Part shown: positions 1-12,016 of the stretch, piece after piece | Position numbering within the stretch: position 1 is the stretch's first letter | How the letters are laid out: each line of letters starts with the position of its first letter | Origin: Sipunculus nudus | Taxonomy: Eukaryota > Annelida > Sipuncula > Golfingiida > Sipunculidae | DNA length: 64,000 nucleotides | NCBI GenBank assembly: GCA_026874595.1 | Contig: CM049309.1 | Location: 28,831,033-28,895,032 of the forward strand | Direction: 5' to 3' | Position numbers and translations under genes: made by a program | The notes under the pieces: generated by a model | Databases searched by the model: none | Seen by the model: the letters and a program-made list of their open reading frames with translations, nothing else | Told to the model about the DNA's origin: nothing

Positions 1-131
1 TGCACATGTCAAGTTTGGCAAAGATCCATGAAGTATTTTTTGAGTTATCAAACAGACAAGATTTATCTTAGGTGGCAGCAGGACCATGCTTAAACCATAG
101 TAATTCTCCCACCTTGTCTGTGGATACAATT
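1..131 (+). repeat. Tail of a module-type repeat with terminal hairpin
   Basis: This segment resembles the tail at about 27,040-27,171: both have a 'gttatc...acaagatttat' stretch, a purine-rich tract and a final TGTCTGTGGATACAA or TGTCTGGGGATACAA. The equivalent tail at 27,171 folds into a GTATCC/GGATAC hairpin, but here only the right arm is preserved. The left part of the element lies outside the window. Confidence 0.5.
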
Positions 132-1961
132 AGTTGATTTATGGTCAACAATGTTAAAAATGTGCAAAAAATGAGTAATTGCAGGTGATTCCACCAGTCT
201 TCTGCCTCAGTTAAAGTTCATCAAGATCAATTACTACTCAATAGTTCATGAGAATTCATTCAGCAATTCCCAAGAATAATCTGGCTCCTTGCATGTTTTT
301 TCTTTTATTAACGAGCGTGTAAACACTTAATGTGCTGAAACCTGACTTTTTAACTTGGATCTTTTAATATATAGGTAAAAGAGACGAATTTCAGACTTCA
401 CAAGGACCTCCCAACATATAAAGTGAGAGGTTTCCTTGTCCCACAATTATGATTTGTGCAGTGTTAACAGTCAATGAAAGGTGATTGCTTTAGCTCAGAT
501 GACTTTTACTCAACTGAGCTGGAAATATACCTGGGCCTTGAAGAGTTTAATCACATGACTGTGTGTTACCTACCTATGACTGTAGTGGTGCCTAGAGGAG
601 CCACAACTGATGCAGGTGCAAACCCATAAGCAGCAAAGTTTCCTACTTCACCCAAACCCATTAGTACCATACCCAGCCACCAGAGGGGGCTCTGTGTGTA
701 ATGTCTGTCAGTTTCTCCTGCTTCTATCTTCATATGAGTGAATTTCTGGAATCACAAAAGTATCTTAAACTATGCAAATACTGGCAAGGTTCAAGCTAGA
801 TTAAACCCTACAAAAATATAAAAATATAATTTTGTTACATCATTTTATTTGGTAAAAACAAAACCTACAGGCCTAACACCAACCTATGCAATGGGATATA
901 CATCAGGTATAATGCTTTCATGATAACATGCTTGACCATTATTTGAAAAGTACTTGATTATTTTCAAGAAAGTGTTACATGCACATGTACAATGGATTTA
1001 CTTAGCATTTTAAACGCAAGTACAGGCACCAAAAAATCACTCCTGAAATACTGGCATGGATGTACACAACACAAAATGATTGTAGGTGGTGCCACCAGTC
1101 ATTGTGTGCGAGAAAGCCACTGAATATGTATGGACATATAAAATTTCAGGCAGACTTCAAACCACTCTTGAGCTCTGTGCACAGACTTAGGCCAATACAT
1201 CAAACTTCTCTTGAGTCAGGTGCACTGGGATGACCAAGCCCAACTGAGGCAGGCAGTTGCCTTGAGTAAACCAGAACAAAGGGTCAGCTGTAGCTACAGC
1301 ACTGAGTGAACTCTTGACCTGCAATTGGCTGTACTATCTGAACACACCTGTTGCCTAATCTGATTCAGTTGGCTGTCTGCAAAAGCTATAAATAGATACC
1401 GACTGAAACTTGGCGTGTTGCCAAATCTGAAATAGTTGGCAGTCTGCATAGCCATTTATAGATACAGAAACAGTCTTGACCTGTTGGTAAACCTGTTTAC
1501 ACATACTGAAAGACTTTGGCTACAATGCTTTTTAAAGCTGACATATTCATCAGATTTTTTTTATGTTTGGAATAATAACAGATGCCTATTGAAAGCAAAA
1601 TCAGAATAAAGATATATTTTACTAATGGATTTATCTTACACATAAGCTGGATATGGAACCAATTATTAATGTTGCCTGTGCAGCTCTGCTGATATACACA
1701 AAGAGATGTTTGTTAACACAATAAATCTTCTAGCTTTGTTTACCAAAGTATGTCACAGTACTTTTATTGTTAAAGGTCCAATAATTCTGCCAAAACAATC
1801 ATTTTAGTAAACTTGATCAAAGGCCACCTAAGAATCATTTTTGTGCAATGATGCAGAAGTTGAAACAAAAGTTTTGCAGAAGAATACTACTGCAGCCCTC
1901 AGTTTGAAAAAGGTTTACTAATGGCCACAAGACCAACTTCAGCTTTCTATGACTCTACCAA
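132..1961. other. No gene; degenerate repeat remnants
   Basis: No coding signal is visible. Positions 440-530 hold a decayed Helentron-type 5' end (reverse orientation), with TTTAGCTCAGATGACTTT followed by CAACTGAGCT. Positions 850-960 match 54,565-54,660 (the 'catcaggtataatgctt' stretch). Positions 1,080-1,500 match 56,180-56,950, including the CTATAAATAG motif. The rest is AT-rich sequence in which I see nothing specific. Confidence 0.5.
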
Positions 1962-4078
1962 ACAAGTGACCTATGGGTCATGACGCTCAGCTGACTGGTA
2001 AGATATTCGTAAAAGGAAATTTTATCATCTGAATGGTAGTATATACCCATTCACCTGAAGCATCAAACAAATTAACCAACAGGCCAAGATTGTGTTTGTA
2101 TTTATATATCTCAAAAATTGAGAAAAAATGTGTAAACTTTAAAAAAATACAGATGGCTCCACCAGTCTGCAGAAACTAATAAAAACACATGGTCAATATC
2201 CATGCAAAGAATCATGGTGATCTTCTGCATTAGTTGTTTAGATACTTCAGCTTTTGTATCAAATTTTCCATTATTCTGAGGGATTCTTCAGAGTCCTATA
2301 GCTTGAAGGATATGGGAAACAGAGACCTTATTTCAGGTTTCCACAGACACTTTTCATGGGCCTCCTTGCATTACAAGAATAAAGAATCTAGGTCCAGTTG
2401 TTACGATTTGTACCCTGTTGACAGATAACAACATCTTTAAAGGTCTCAAAAAATAGAGAAAAACATTCATAAAAGTTTGAAAAAAAATAGAGGTGGCACA
2501 CCCAGTTTGCAGAAACTGATGGAACACCTCATGATCAAAATCAAATTTTCCATTATTCGGAGCTGTACTTTGGAGTGCTATAGCTCAAAGGACATGGGTA
2601 ACAGAGACCTAATTTCAGGTTTCCATGGAGACTTTTAATGGGTCTCCCTGTGTGTCAAGAATGAAGATTCTAGGTCCAGTCGTTACGATTTGTACCCTGT
2701 TGATAGATAACTACATCCTCAAAATAGTTCTCAAAAATAGGGGAAAAAATTGTAAAAATTTGAAAAAATACAGGTGGCACCATCTGTCTGCAGGAACTGA
2801 TGGAACACCTCTTGATCAATACGTATGGCACAAATCATGACCATCAGTGATGAAGTTAATGAGATATTGAAGTTTTTGTATGAAATTTTTGACTATTCTG
2901 GGGGGGGGGGGGGTTACTTTGGGGCCCAATAGCTTGAAGGATATGGGTAACAGAGACCTAATTTCTGGTTTCCATGGAGACTTTTCATAGGTCTCTCAGT
3001 GTGTCAAGAATGAAGATGCTAGGTCCATTCTTTAGGATTTGTGCCCTGTTAACAGATGTTCACATTTTTAAAGGTCTCAAAAATATAGAAAAAAAATTTG
3101 TAAAAAATCGAAAAATACAGGTGGCACCACCAGTCTGCAGGAACTGATGGAAAATCTCATGATCAATATGTATGCCAAAAATCATGACCATCAGTGATGA
3201 AGTTAATGAGATATTGAAGTTTTTGTATGAAAATTTTTTACTATTCTGGGGGGGGGGGGGGGTACTTTGGGGCCCAATAGCTTGAAGGATATGGGTAACA
3301 GAGACCTAATTTCTGGTTTCCATGGAGACTTTTCATAGGTCTCTCAGTGTGTCAAGAATGAAGATGCTAGGTCCATTCCTAACAATCTGTGCCCTGTTAA
3401 CAGATGTTCACATTTTTAAAGGTCTCAAAAATATAGAAAAAAAATTTGTAAAAAATCGAAAAATACAGGTGGCGCCAACAGTGTGCAGGAACTGATGGAA
3501 AATCTCATGATCAATATGTATGCCAAAAATCATGACCATCAGTAATGAAGTTAATGAGATATTGAAGTTTTTGTATGAAAATTTTTTACTATTCTGGGGG
3601 GGTACTTTGGGGCCCAATAGCTTGAAGGATATGGGTAACAGAGACCTAATTTCTGGTTTCCATGGAGACTTTTCATAGGTCTCTCAGTGTGTCAAGAATG
3701 AAGATGCTAGGTCCATTCTTTACAATTTGTGCCCTGTTTACAGATGTTCACATTTTTTAAAGGTCTCAAAAATATAGAAAAAAATTTGTAAAAAATCGAT
3801 AAAATACAGTCGACGCCACCAGTCTGCAGGAACTGATGGGAAAATCTCATGATCAATATGTATGCCAAAAATCATGACCATCAGTGATGAAGTTAATGAG
3901 ATATTGAAGTTTTTGTATGAAATTCTTGACTATTCTGGGGGGGGTACTTTGGGGCCCAATAGTTCGAAGGATATGGGTAACAAAGATTTCATTTCTGGTT
4001 TCCAAGGAGATTTTTTAAGGACCTCTCAGAATGTCAAGTTACAAGTTTCTAGGTCCAGCAGTTACGATTTGTGCCAAA
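1962..4078 (-). mobile_element. HINE (non-autonomous Helentron), 5'-truncated, ~330-bp modules
   Basis: Reading in the + direction, it opens with the reverse of the Helentron 3' end: AACAAGTGACC, a near-palindrome, then GACGCTCAGCTGA. About six tandem modules of roughly 280-350 bp follow. Each contains a version of GGTGGCNCCACC, then AGTCTGCAGGAACTGATG, a poly-G run before TACTTTGGGGCCC, and ATTTGTGCCCTGTTAACAG. The array stops abruptly in a poly-A stretch at about 4,078, without the microsatellite and hairpin that mark the element's 5' end elsewhere. Small ORFs inside it are artefacts of the modules. Confidence 0.75.
2900..2913 (+). repeat. Poly-G run (14 G) inside a HINE module
   Basis: This is an expanded homopolymer at a fixed place in the module, just before TACTTTGGGG. 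Equivalent runs in neighbouring modules have about 15 (3,248-3,262), 7 (3,596-3,602) and 8 (3,937-3,944) G. Confidence 0.85.
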
Positions 4079-4090
4079 AAAAAATTTAAA

Positions 4091-4170
4091 AAAAGGGACC
4101 CATGGGTCACGTTGCTCAGCTGAATTTCGGAAAATATTAGTAACTGCAAAATATTTTTATTTCTTATGGT
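4091..4170 (-). mobile_element. Isolated Helentron-type 3' terminus
   Basis: GGGACCCATGGGTCAC followed by GTTGCTCAGCTGA matches the reversed 3' end of the family. Only about 70 bp of this copy remains before another element's 5' end begins at 4,171, which suggests truncation by that insertion. Confidence 0.6.
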
Positions 4171-5962
4171 TTTTAGCTCAGCTGACTGAAAGTCATCTGA
4201 GCTATAGCGATCACCCTTTGTCCGTCGTACGTCCGTCCGTCGTGCCATCCGGTTGTCCGTTAACAGGGCACAAATCGTAACCGCTGCACCTGGAATCTTC
4301 TCACTCGACATCCAGGGAGGTCCATAAAAAATCTCCTTGGAAACCTGAAATTAAATCTCTGTTACCCATATCCTTTGAGCTATGGGGGTCCGAAGTACCC
4401 CCCAGAATAATGCAAAATTTGATACAAAAGCTCAAGTATCTGAATAACTACTGCATTGATCACCATGATTTTTTGCATGAATATTGATCATGGGATGTTC
4501 CATCACTTCCTGCAGACTGGTGGCACCACCTGTAATTTTTTCAATTTTTACGAATTTTTTTCTTTATTTTTGAGACCTTCAAAGAAGCTGTCATCTGTTA
4601 ACAGGGCACAAATCGTAACCGCTGCACCTGGATTCTTCTAACTTGACATCAAGGGAGGTCCATGAAAAGTATCTGTGAAAACATGAAATAAGGTCTCTGT
4701 TGCCCATATCCTTCATAGTAAGTACCCCTCAGAATATGTAAAAATTTGACACAAAAGCTCAAATATCTGAATAATTAATGCATTGATCTCCATGATTCTT
4801 TGCAGGCATATTGATCATGGAGTGATCCATCAGTTCCTCTAGACTGGTGGAGCCACCTGTATTTTTTCGAATTTTTACGCATTTTTTTCTCTATTTTTGA
4901 GACCTTCAAATAAAGACTCTTCTGTTAACAGGGCACAAATCATAACAGCTGGACCTAGAATCTTCGTACTTCACATCAAGGGAGGTCCATGAAAAATCAC
5001 CTTGGTAACATGAAATAAGGTCTCTGTTACCCATATCCTCCGAGCTATAGGGCTCAGAAGTAGTCCTCAGAATAATGTAAAATTTATTACAAAAGCTCCA
5101 GTATCTAAATGACTAATGCACTGATGGCCATGATTTTTGGCATGCATATTGATCATGGAGTGTTTCAACAGTTTCACAAGACTGGTGGCACCACCTGTAT
5201 TTTTTCGAATTTTTACACATTTTTTTCTCCATTTTTGAGACCTTCAAATTAAGCCTCATCTGTTAACAGGGCATGAATCATAACTGCTGGACGTAGAATC
5301 TTCATGCTTCACATCTAGGTAGGTCCATGAAAAATCTCCTGGGTAAATTAGGTCTCTGTTACCCATAACCTGCGAGCTATAGGGCTCAGAAGTACTCCTC
5401 AGAAAAATAAAAAATTTGATACAAAAACTTTAGTATCTGAACAGCAAGTTCATTGATCACCATGATTCTTTGCATGAATATTTATCATGGAGTGTTTCAT
5501 CAGTTCCTGCAGACTGGTGGTGCCACCTGGATTTTTAAAGAATTTTTTCACATGTTTTTTCTCTATTTTTGAGACCTTCAAAGATGCTGTCTTCTGTTAA
5601 CAGGGCCGAATCTTAACCATTGGATCTAGAATCCTCTAACGTGACAACTTGGGAGGTCCATGAAAATTTCTCCTAGGAAACCTCAAATTAGGTCTCTCTT
5701 ACCCATATCATCCAAGCTATCGGGCTGGTAAGTAACCTCCAGATTAATTTAAAATTTGATACAAAAGCTTTTGTGTCTGAATAACTAATACATTGATTAC
5801 CATGATTTCTTGCATACATATTGATCATGGAAGTGTTTCATCAGTTCCTGAAAACTGTTGGTGTCACCTGTATATTTTTCTAATATTAATGCATTTTTTC
5901 TCTATTTTTGAGACTTTTGAGACCTTCAAATGAAGAGGCTTTCTGTTAACAGGGCACAAATT
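4171..5962 (+). mobile_element. Helentron-type 5' end followed by reverse-oriented modules
   Basis: It starts TTTTAGCTCAGCTGACT, with the 31-nt terminal hairpin at 4,174-4,204, then a GTCC-type microsatellite at about 4,220-4,262. About five modules in the element's own sense orientation run to 5,962. No matching 3' end follows directly. The next family 3' terminus on the + strand is that of the autonomous Helentron at 21,609, so this could be the Helentron's own 5' end, with younger insertions in between. That link is inference. Confidence 0.6.
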
Positions 5963-7332
5963 GTGGTATTCAAGTTATTGGCTTATTGTTAGTTCATTTT
6001 GAGCACTTAACAGATTGGATCAGTGCAATATCAGTTATGTATTACCTGTGTGGATGAAAGCTCAGTGGAAGAGAGGACACATCATCGAAGAAGTGACAGA
6101 AATTAACAGGGCTGCCTCTCTTTTAGATCAAGAGTCAAACAGACAGAAGAAGAATGACCATAAGCAGAACTGCTGATGGTACTCTCAAGTATGGTATTTT
6201 ATAAACCAGGCAAGGATTTGTGTTTTGGAGAAGAATAATATATTATTAGCATTTAATTATTATCATCATATTTGAAGAATCATTGGCTGAACCGGCTTAA
6301 TACTTGCATGAATGAAGGACAGCGTGGCCCTGATGGACAGGACTATTAATTATTAAAAGAAATGTCTTGCCTTAATGAGTAATGTGCTGCCTTGTGTTTT
6401 CACTTTCAGACAAATGTCCTTTGTGCACCTTACTTATTACATACCATAAGGCATATTCTGTGTAACATTTTCAGTTGCACAGATTTGATCCTAATGCTCT
6501 GAAACAATATATCATTCACAGAATAGTTAATATTTGTATATTTTAGGTCTTCATTAGACATATGAAGTGTTGTGTCAAACTGGATTATGAAAAGTGATCA
6601 TTATTTTTCAGTGTACAAATATCAAAATAATAATGTAGAAATATTCAAACACAAATGGTTTTCTGTACCACAGTACATGTTAGGCTAATTTATATTCCTA
6701 GGTGACATCATGGTTGATCACAGCTGTTGTTGAAGTTGCCATGCATCTTATGTTATTGAATAATTTTTTTCAATTATTGGATTTTGGTTATCATGTCTAT
6801 CTCCATTAGTTTCCTTCAGTTAATATAAACTGGATATGGATCAAATTGTTTCCTGCAAAGACCATGTCCATAAATACATGCAGCTATGTTGTTATGTAAT
6901 TACATTGATGTTTATATTAAACATATATGCCCAGAATGATATCTTATGTGATGCTGTACAGACAAAATAAAAGATGATAAGTGAGATAAAAAATAAATAT
7001 ACCATTGTCATTGACCAGAGTTAACTATCAGGAAAAGTTCCTTTTTAATTACCTGCAACAGCTTCTGTTTTCAAATATATTATAATCCAGAGTATTTTCA
7101 AACTATTCGGTCATTTTAATATAATAATAAATAACTTTCAGACCTTTTGTTGCTTTCCTTTTTTTCTACCACTAAGAAAATTTGCTTATCATATGGTTCT
7201 GATTTGCCCTTTTTTATCACATAGGAACATATAGTTCATATACTTAATATTAATGTTCAAGTGGATAGCTGTATGACATATCATAATATTTATTTTAAAT
7301 TATGTAACAAAAATGCAGTAGTACTTGTTACA
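5963..7332. other. Unassigned AT-rich sequence
   Basis: There is no convincing ORF, tandem repeat or terminal inverted repeat, and I find no second copy in the window. If the element starting at 4,171 is the Helentron, this would be its internal non-coding sequence. Confidence 0.4.
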
Positions 7333-7482
7333 TGAAGAGATTCATAAAAAAGGAAATTTTATCATCAGAATAGTAGATAACCATTCAACTGAAGCATCAA
7401 ACAGATTAACCAACAGGCCAAGATTTAGTCTGTATTTATATATCTGAAAAATAGAGAAAAAATGTGTAAACTTTAAAAACTA

Positions 7483-8523
7483 GAATACGGGTAGCCGACA
7501 AGTGACTACGTGTATCTGCCAAAATCAGAGTGAAGTGAGGCATGGATTGAGTGGCAAGGGGAAACAGAGTGAGGTATGTTGCATATTAGCATGGATGTCT
7601 GCAGCCTAAATGTGGATGTAGGTTGTGCAACCTACCACAAATCCAGAAAGCTGTCCAAGTTGTATACATATGCAAAATTTTAGGCAGAAAAGTCAAACCA
7701 CTACATGGATATGAGTGATTTTAGCCCACGGCATACAAACAGACAGACGCTGTGCAAAAATGGTTGCAGTTTTGTGTATGATAAAGACCTATGTGAGATC
7801 TAAACACAAGCACAATTTTGGCCCAATCGGTCAAATGGTTCCCGAGATATGAGCTTGGATGTCATCAGCGTGAACGTGAATGTAGGTGGTGCCACCTGTC
7901 ATAAAATCAAGAAAGCTATCCAGGATGTATAAAACTGCAAAATTTTAGGCAGATATGTCAAACCACTGCCGAGATATGAGTGACATTATTGCACGGCAGA
8001 CAAACAGACAGACGCTGTGCAAAAATGGTTGCAGGTGGCGCCACCAGTTTAGCGTATGATAAAGAGCTATGTTAGATCTATATACATGCAAAATTTTGGC
8101 CCGATCGTTCAAACGGTTCCCGAAATATGAGCTTGGATGTCATCAGCGTGAATGAGAATGTAGTTGGCGCCACCTGTCATAAAATCAAGAAAGCTATCCA
8201 GGATGTATACGCATGCCGAATTTCAGGTGAATTAGTCAATTCACTGCAGAGATATGAGTGATTTTAACCAAAGGCAGATGAACAGATGGACACTGTGCAA
8301 ACATGGTTACAGGTGGCGCCACCATTTTTTGTGTATGTTATAGAGCTATCCAAGGGCTACATTAGTATAAATTTTATTTCCTGATCAGTCAAACAGTTCC
8401 CGAGATATGAGCTTGGAAAGCTGATAAAATCAAGTCCCAGAGGAGCTTTCTGGAAACGAATGCGGCAACGGTGGAGGAACCCGGTCAAAAACATAGTATC
8501 CACAAAACTTCGTTTTGGCGGGT
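7483..8523. mobile_element. Module repeat (family D) inserted into the HINE
   Basis: It begins CTAGAATACGGGTAGCCGAC and ends in a hairpin-like TATCCACAAAAC...GTTTTGGCGGGT. The HINE sequence is continuous on either side ('actttaaaaa' then 'aaaaatacaggtgg'), which defines the insertion. Inside are ~270-bp modules with GAGATATGAG and alternating GGTGGTGCCACC and GGTGGCGCCACC palindromes. A second copy lies at 54,836-56,022. The superfamily is not clear: there is a terminal hairpin on one side and no terminal inverted repeat that I can see. Confidence 0.65.
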
Positions 8524-10527
8524 TCAAAAATACAGGTGGCTCCACCAGTCTGCAGAAACTAATAAAAACACTTACAAACATCAATATCCATGCAAAGAAT
8601 CATGGTGATCTCCCCATAAGTTGTTCAGATACTACAGCTTTTGTATCAAATTGTCCATTATTCTGAGGGATACTTCGGAGTCCTATAGCTTGAAGGATAT
8701 GGGTAACAGAGACCTAATTTTAAGTTTCCACAGGCACTTTACATTGGCCTTCTTGCATGACAAGAATGAAGATTCTAGGTCCAGTTGTTGCGATTTGTAC
8801 CCTGTTGACAGATAACCACATCTTTAAAAGTATCAAAAAAAGAGAAAAAAAATCGTAAAAATTTGAAAAAAATAGAGATGGAGCACCCAGTCTGCAGAAA
8901 CTGATGGAACAGGTCATGATCAATATGTATGCCGAAAATCATGACCATCAGTGTTGTAGTTATTGAGATACTGCAGCTTTTGTATCAAATTTTCCATTAT
9001 TCTGAGCTGTACTTTGGAGTGCCATAGCTCAAAGGATATGGGTAACAGAGACCTAATTTCAGGTGTCCATGGAGACTTATCATGGGTCTCCCTGTGTGTC
9101 AAAAATGAAGATTCTAGGTCCAGTCCTTACGATTTGTACCCTGTTGACAGATAACTACATCCTGAAAGGTCTCGAAAATAGAGAAAAAAAAATTGTGAAA
9201 ATTAGAAAAAATACAGATGGCACCACCAGTCTGCAGGTACTGATGAAACACCTCTTGATCAATATGTATGCCAAAAATCATGACCATCAGTGTTGTAGTT
9301 ATTGAGATGTTGCAGTTTGTTTTTATCAAATTTTCCATTATTCTGGGGGGTTATTGGGAGCCCCCCATAGCTCAAAGGATATGCGTAACAGAGACCTTAT
9401 TTCAGGTTTCCATGCAGACTTTTTATGGACCTCTCAGTGTGTCAAGAATGAAGATTCTAGGTCCAGTCTTTATGATTTGTGCCCTGTTAACAGCTGTTCA
9501 CATTTTTAAATTCGTAAAAAATCAAAAAATTCTGGTGGCGCCACCAGTCTGCAGGAAGTGATGGAACATCTCATGATCAATACGTATGCCAAAAATCATG
9601 ACCATCAGTCAAGTAGTTAATGAGATATTGAAGTTTTTGTATGAAATTTTTTACTTTTCTGGGGGGTTCTTTGGGGCCCCATAGCTCGAAGGATATGGGT
9701 AACAGAGATCTAATTTATGGTTTCAACGGAGACTTTTAATAGGTTTCTCAGTGTGTCGAGAATGAAGATTCTAGGTCCAGCGGTTACGATTTGTGCCATG
9801 TTAACAGATGACAGCATCTTTAAACGTCTCAAAAATAGAGGAAAAAATTGTGAAAAAATCGAAAAATACAGGTGGCGCCACCAGTCTGCAGGAACTTATG
9901 GAACATCTCATGATCAATATATATGCCAAAAATCATGACCATCAGTGTTGTAGTTATTGAGATATTGAAGTTTTTGTATGAAATTTTTTACTATTCTGGG
10001 GGCTACTTTGGGGCCCCATAGCTCGAAGGATATGGGTAACAGAGACCTAATTTCTGGTTTCCAAGGAGATTTTTCATGGACCTCTCAGTGTATCAAGAAT
10101 TAAGATTCTAGGTCTAGGCTTTACGATTTGTGCCTTGTTAACAGATGTTCACATTTTTAAAGGTCTCAAAAATAGAGAAAAAAATTTTTTTAAAAAATCA
10201 AAAAATACAGGTGGCGCCACCAGTCTGCAGGAAGTGATGGAACATCTCATGATCAATATGTATGCCAAAAATCATGACCATCAGTCAAGTAGTTAATGAG
10301 ATATTGAAGTTTTTGTATGAAATTTTTGACTTTTCTGGGGGGTACTTTGGGGCCCCATAGCTCGAAGGATATGGGTAACAGAGACCTAATTTCTGGTTTC
10401 CAAGGAGATTTTTCATGGACCTCTCAGAATCCCAAGTTACAAGGTTCTAGGTTCAGCGGTTACGATTTGTGCCTGGTTAACGGACGGACAGACGGACAGA
10501 CGGACGACGGACAAAGAGAGATCGCTA

Positions 10528-10558
10528 TAGCTCAGATGACTTTCAGTCAGCTGAGCTA
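10528..10558 (-). repeat. Terminal hairpin of HINE 5' end
   Basis: Two 14-nt arms, TAGCTCAGATGACT and AGTCAGCTGAGCTA, pair with one mismatch around a 3-nt loop. The same structure ends copies at 35,335, 37,759, 44,412 and, in the other orientation, 4,174. Confidence 0.85.
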
Positions 10559-10562
10559 AAAA

Positions 10563-11521
10563 TCAGAATTAGATATTTCTTTTGCAATTGTTCTGTGCAC
10601 TCTGAAATCTGTTATCCTCTGAGTAAAATTCTAATTAATATTGGTTAGCTTTATTTCCAGATTGGACCTCAACGTAATAAGCTGTATTCATTGTTAATGG
10701 TTTGCTACATTGTCTACTTTAATTATCTTGTTCACAGTTGAATCAGCAATGGGTTTGCAGGCCAGTTGTGTCATCAGTACGATTCCCTGTAAAGGCCAGA
10801 CCTTTGATATGATCCAGATTTGTCCTAACATTTTATACATATATTATTCTTACCACATTGTTTTTAGAATTTGAAAACTGATGATACCATATACTATAAG
10901 TTGGTATACTATAATAAGTACCAACAAATTATCTTGCCGGAGTTCAAATAAGGGCAACATCAACACATATTTAATAAAGTCACAGGTCACTCAGCTAAAT
11001 TTTGGTGATGTCGCAATAACTTGTGAAGAATGTGAAAGATTTGGATAAAACTCATCAGAAATGTTAATCAATAAAATATCTCGACTAAGTTCAAATACCA
11101 AAAAAAATCAATTTATATTTAATGATGTCAGAGGATCTGCAGTTTGAACGCAACTTGCTGACTTACCATACATCCTGTGCATTTTCATGAGACTCATTAT
11201 ACATATTTTCCAATGAGTTTCTCAACTCATTACATTCTACAAAAAATTCACACGTATTAAATGAGGGCAGAGGTCACCAGACATACGACGGGTGTACTAT
11301 GAACATTGCGTTGCTCTTGTTGATTTCTTTTTTTGTTTATTTTAAGGTTACTCTTGGCAGGATGATGGCTCCATTTTTGTAGACCCTAGGACAATTTGCT
11401 TTTTCATGTTTCATTTTCTTCAGGTACTTTTGCAGTTGGTAAAATCATCATTGTATTTTGTTTGCATATTTTCTATCTAATGATCATATATTCAATAAAG
11501 AATCATTAGCATAAAACTGAT
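10563..11521. other. Unassigned AT-rich sequence
   Basis: No gene, repeat array or terminal inverted repeat is recognisable. It lies between a HINE and the Helentron coding region. Confidence 0.4.
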
Positions 11522-11866
11522 ATGTTTCAGCAAGCTGAAATACAGGAATCAATTTTTTCCTTACACATTTTTCCATCTCTATCTTTTATATTCAATTCAT
11601 TATTAATATTTTCCCATACTGTAATTTTTTTTTTATCTTTGCAGATACCTGCGAGGGTTGGAATACAACCCATCAACAAAGAAAACAAGAAGCAAATCCA
11701 GATCAGATATTCCACAAACATAAAAAGCAAGATACCAAATTACAAGAACGAAAAAAAAACAGATCAGAAAACCAGATATAAAAACCAGATCAAGGATAAC
11801 CAGATTAAAAAACTAGATCAAAACCAGATAAAAAAACAAGATAAAAAAACAAGAGCAAACAAATGA
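11522..11866 (+). other. Lysine-rich low-complexity ORF, doubtful
   Basis: A 114-codon ORF opens with a hydrophobic stretch. Its second half (about 11,690-11,870) is built on a degenerate AACCAGAT-type tandem repeat that gives a Lys/Gln/Asn-rich tail. A pyrimidine tract ending in TTTGCAG at about 11,640 resembles a splice acceptor. It lies 150 bp upstream of the Helentron protease-like ORF and could be a remnant of its N-terminal basic region, but the composition alone could produce it. I would not call it a gene. Confidence 0.2.
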
Positions 11867-12016
11867 GCAAAAAATCCTGAGAAAACAAAAATAAAACTGA
11901 CGTTATTAAAAATTGTCATTTATTGAGTTTGAGTTTGTCATTTATTTCTATTTTATGAACTCTGTTTCACAGAGGCATCCTCACCATATCCCTGTATCTC
12001 CGTAGCTACTCTGAAT

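Larger units (their letters stand above)
7333..10562 (-). mobile_element. HINE with ~330-bp modules, interrupted by another repeat
   Basis: Homology to the HINE body begins at about 7,333 (the palindromic 3' tip is lost), breaks at 7,483, and resumes at about 8,525. Tandem modules run to the 5' end. There a short GGACGGACAGAC microsatellite (about 10,484-10,512) precedes the terminal hairpin at 10,528-10,558 (TAGCTCAGATGACT, loop, AGTCAGCTGAGCTA) and CTAAAAA. The module period late in the array is about 320-340 bp. Short ORFs here are module artefacts. Confidence 0.75.

Noticed and set aside
2234-2840. Short ORFs in the HINE modules as genes
   Set aside because: Similar peptides recur in every module with frequent stops and indels, so they follow from the tandem repeat.
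3120-3140. GGTGGCGCCACCAGTCTGCAG as a CTCF site
   Set aside because: GCCACCAG matches the core, but the following bases depart from the consensus at about three of 14 positions. It is kept only as one possible explanation of the shared palindrome.
11522-11866. Lysine-rich ORF as a real protein
   Set aside because: Half of it is a degenerate AACCAGAT-type repeat and the rest is low complexity; listed only as doubtful.
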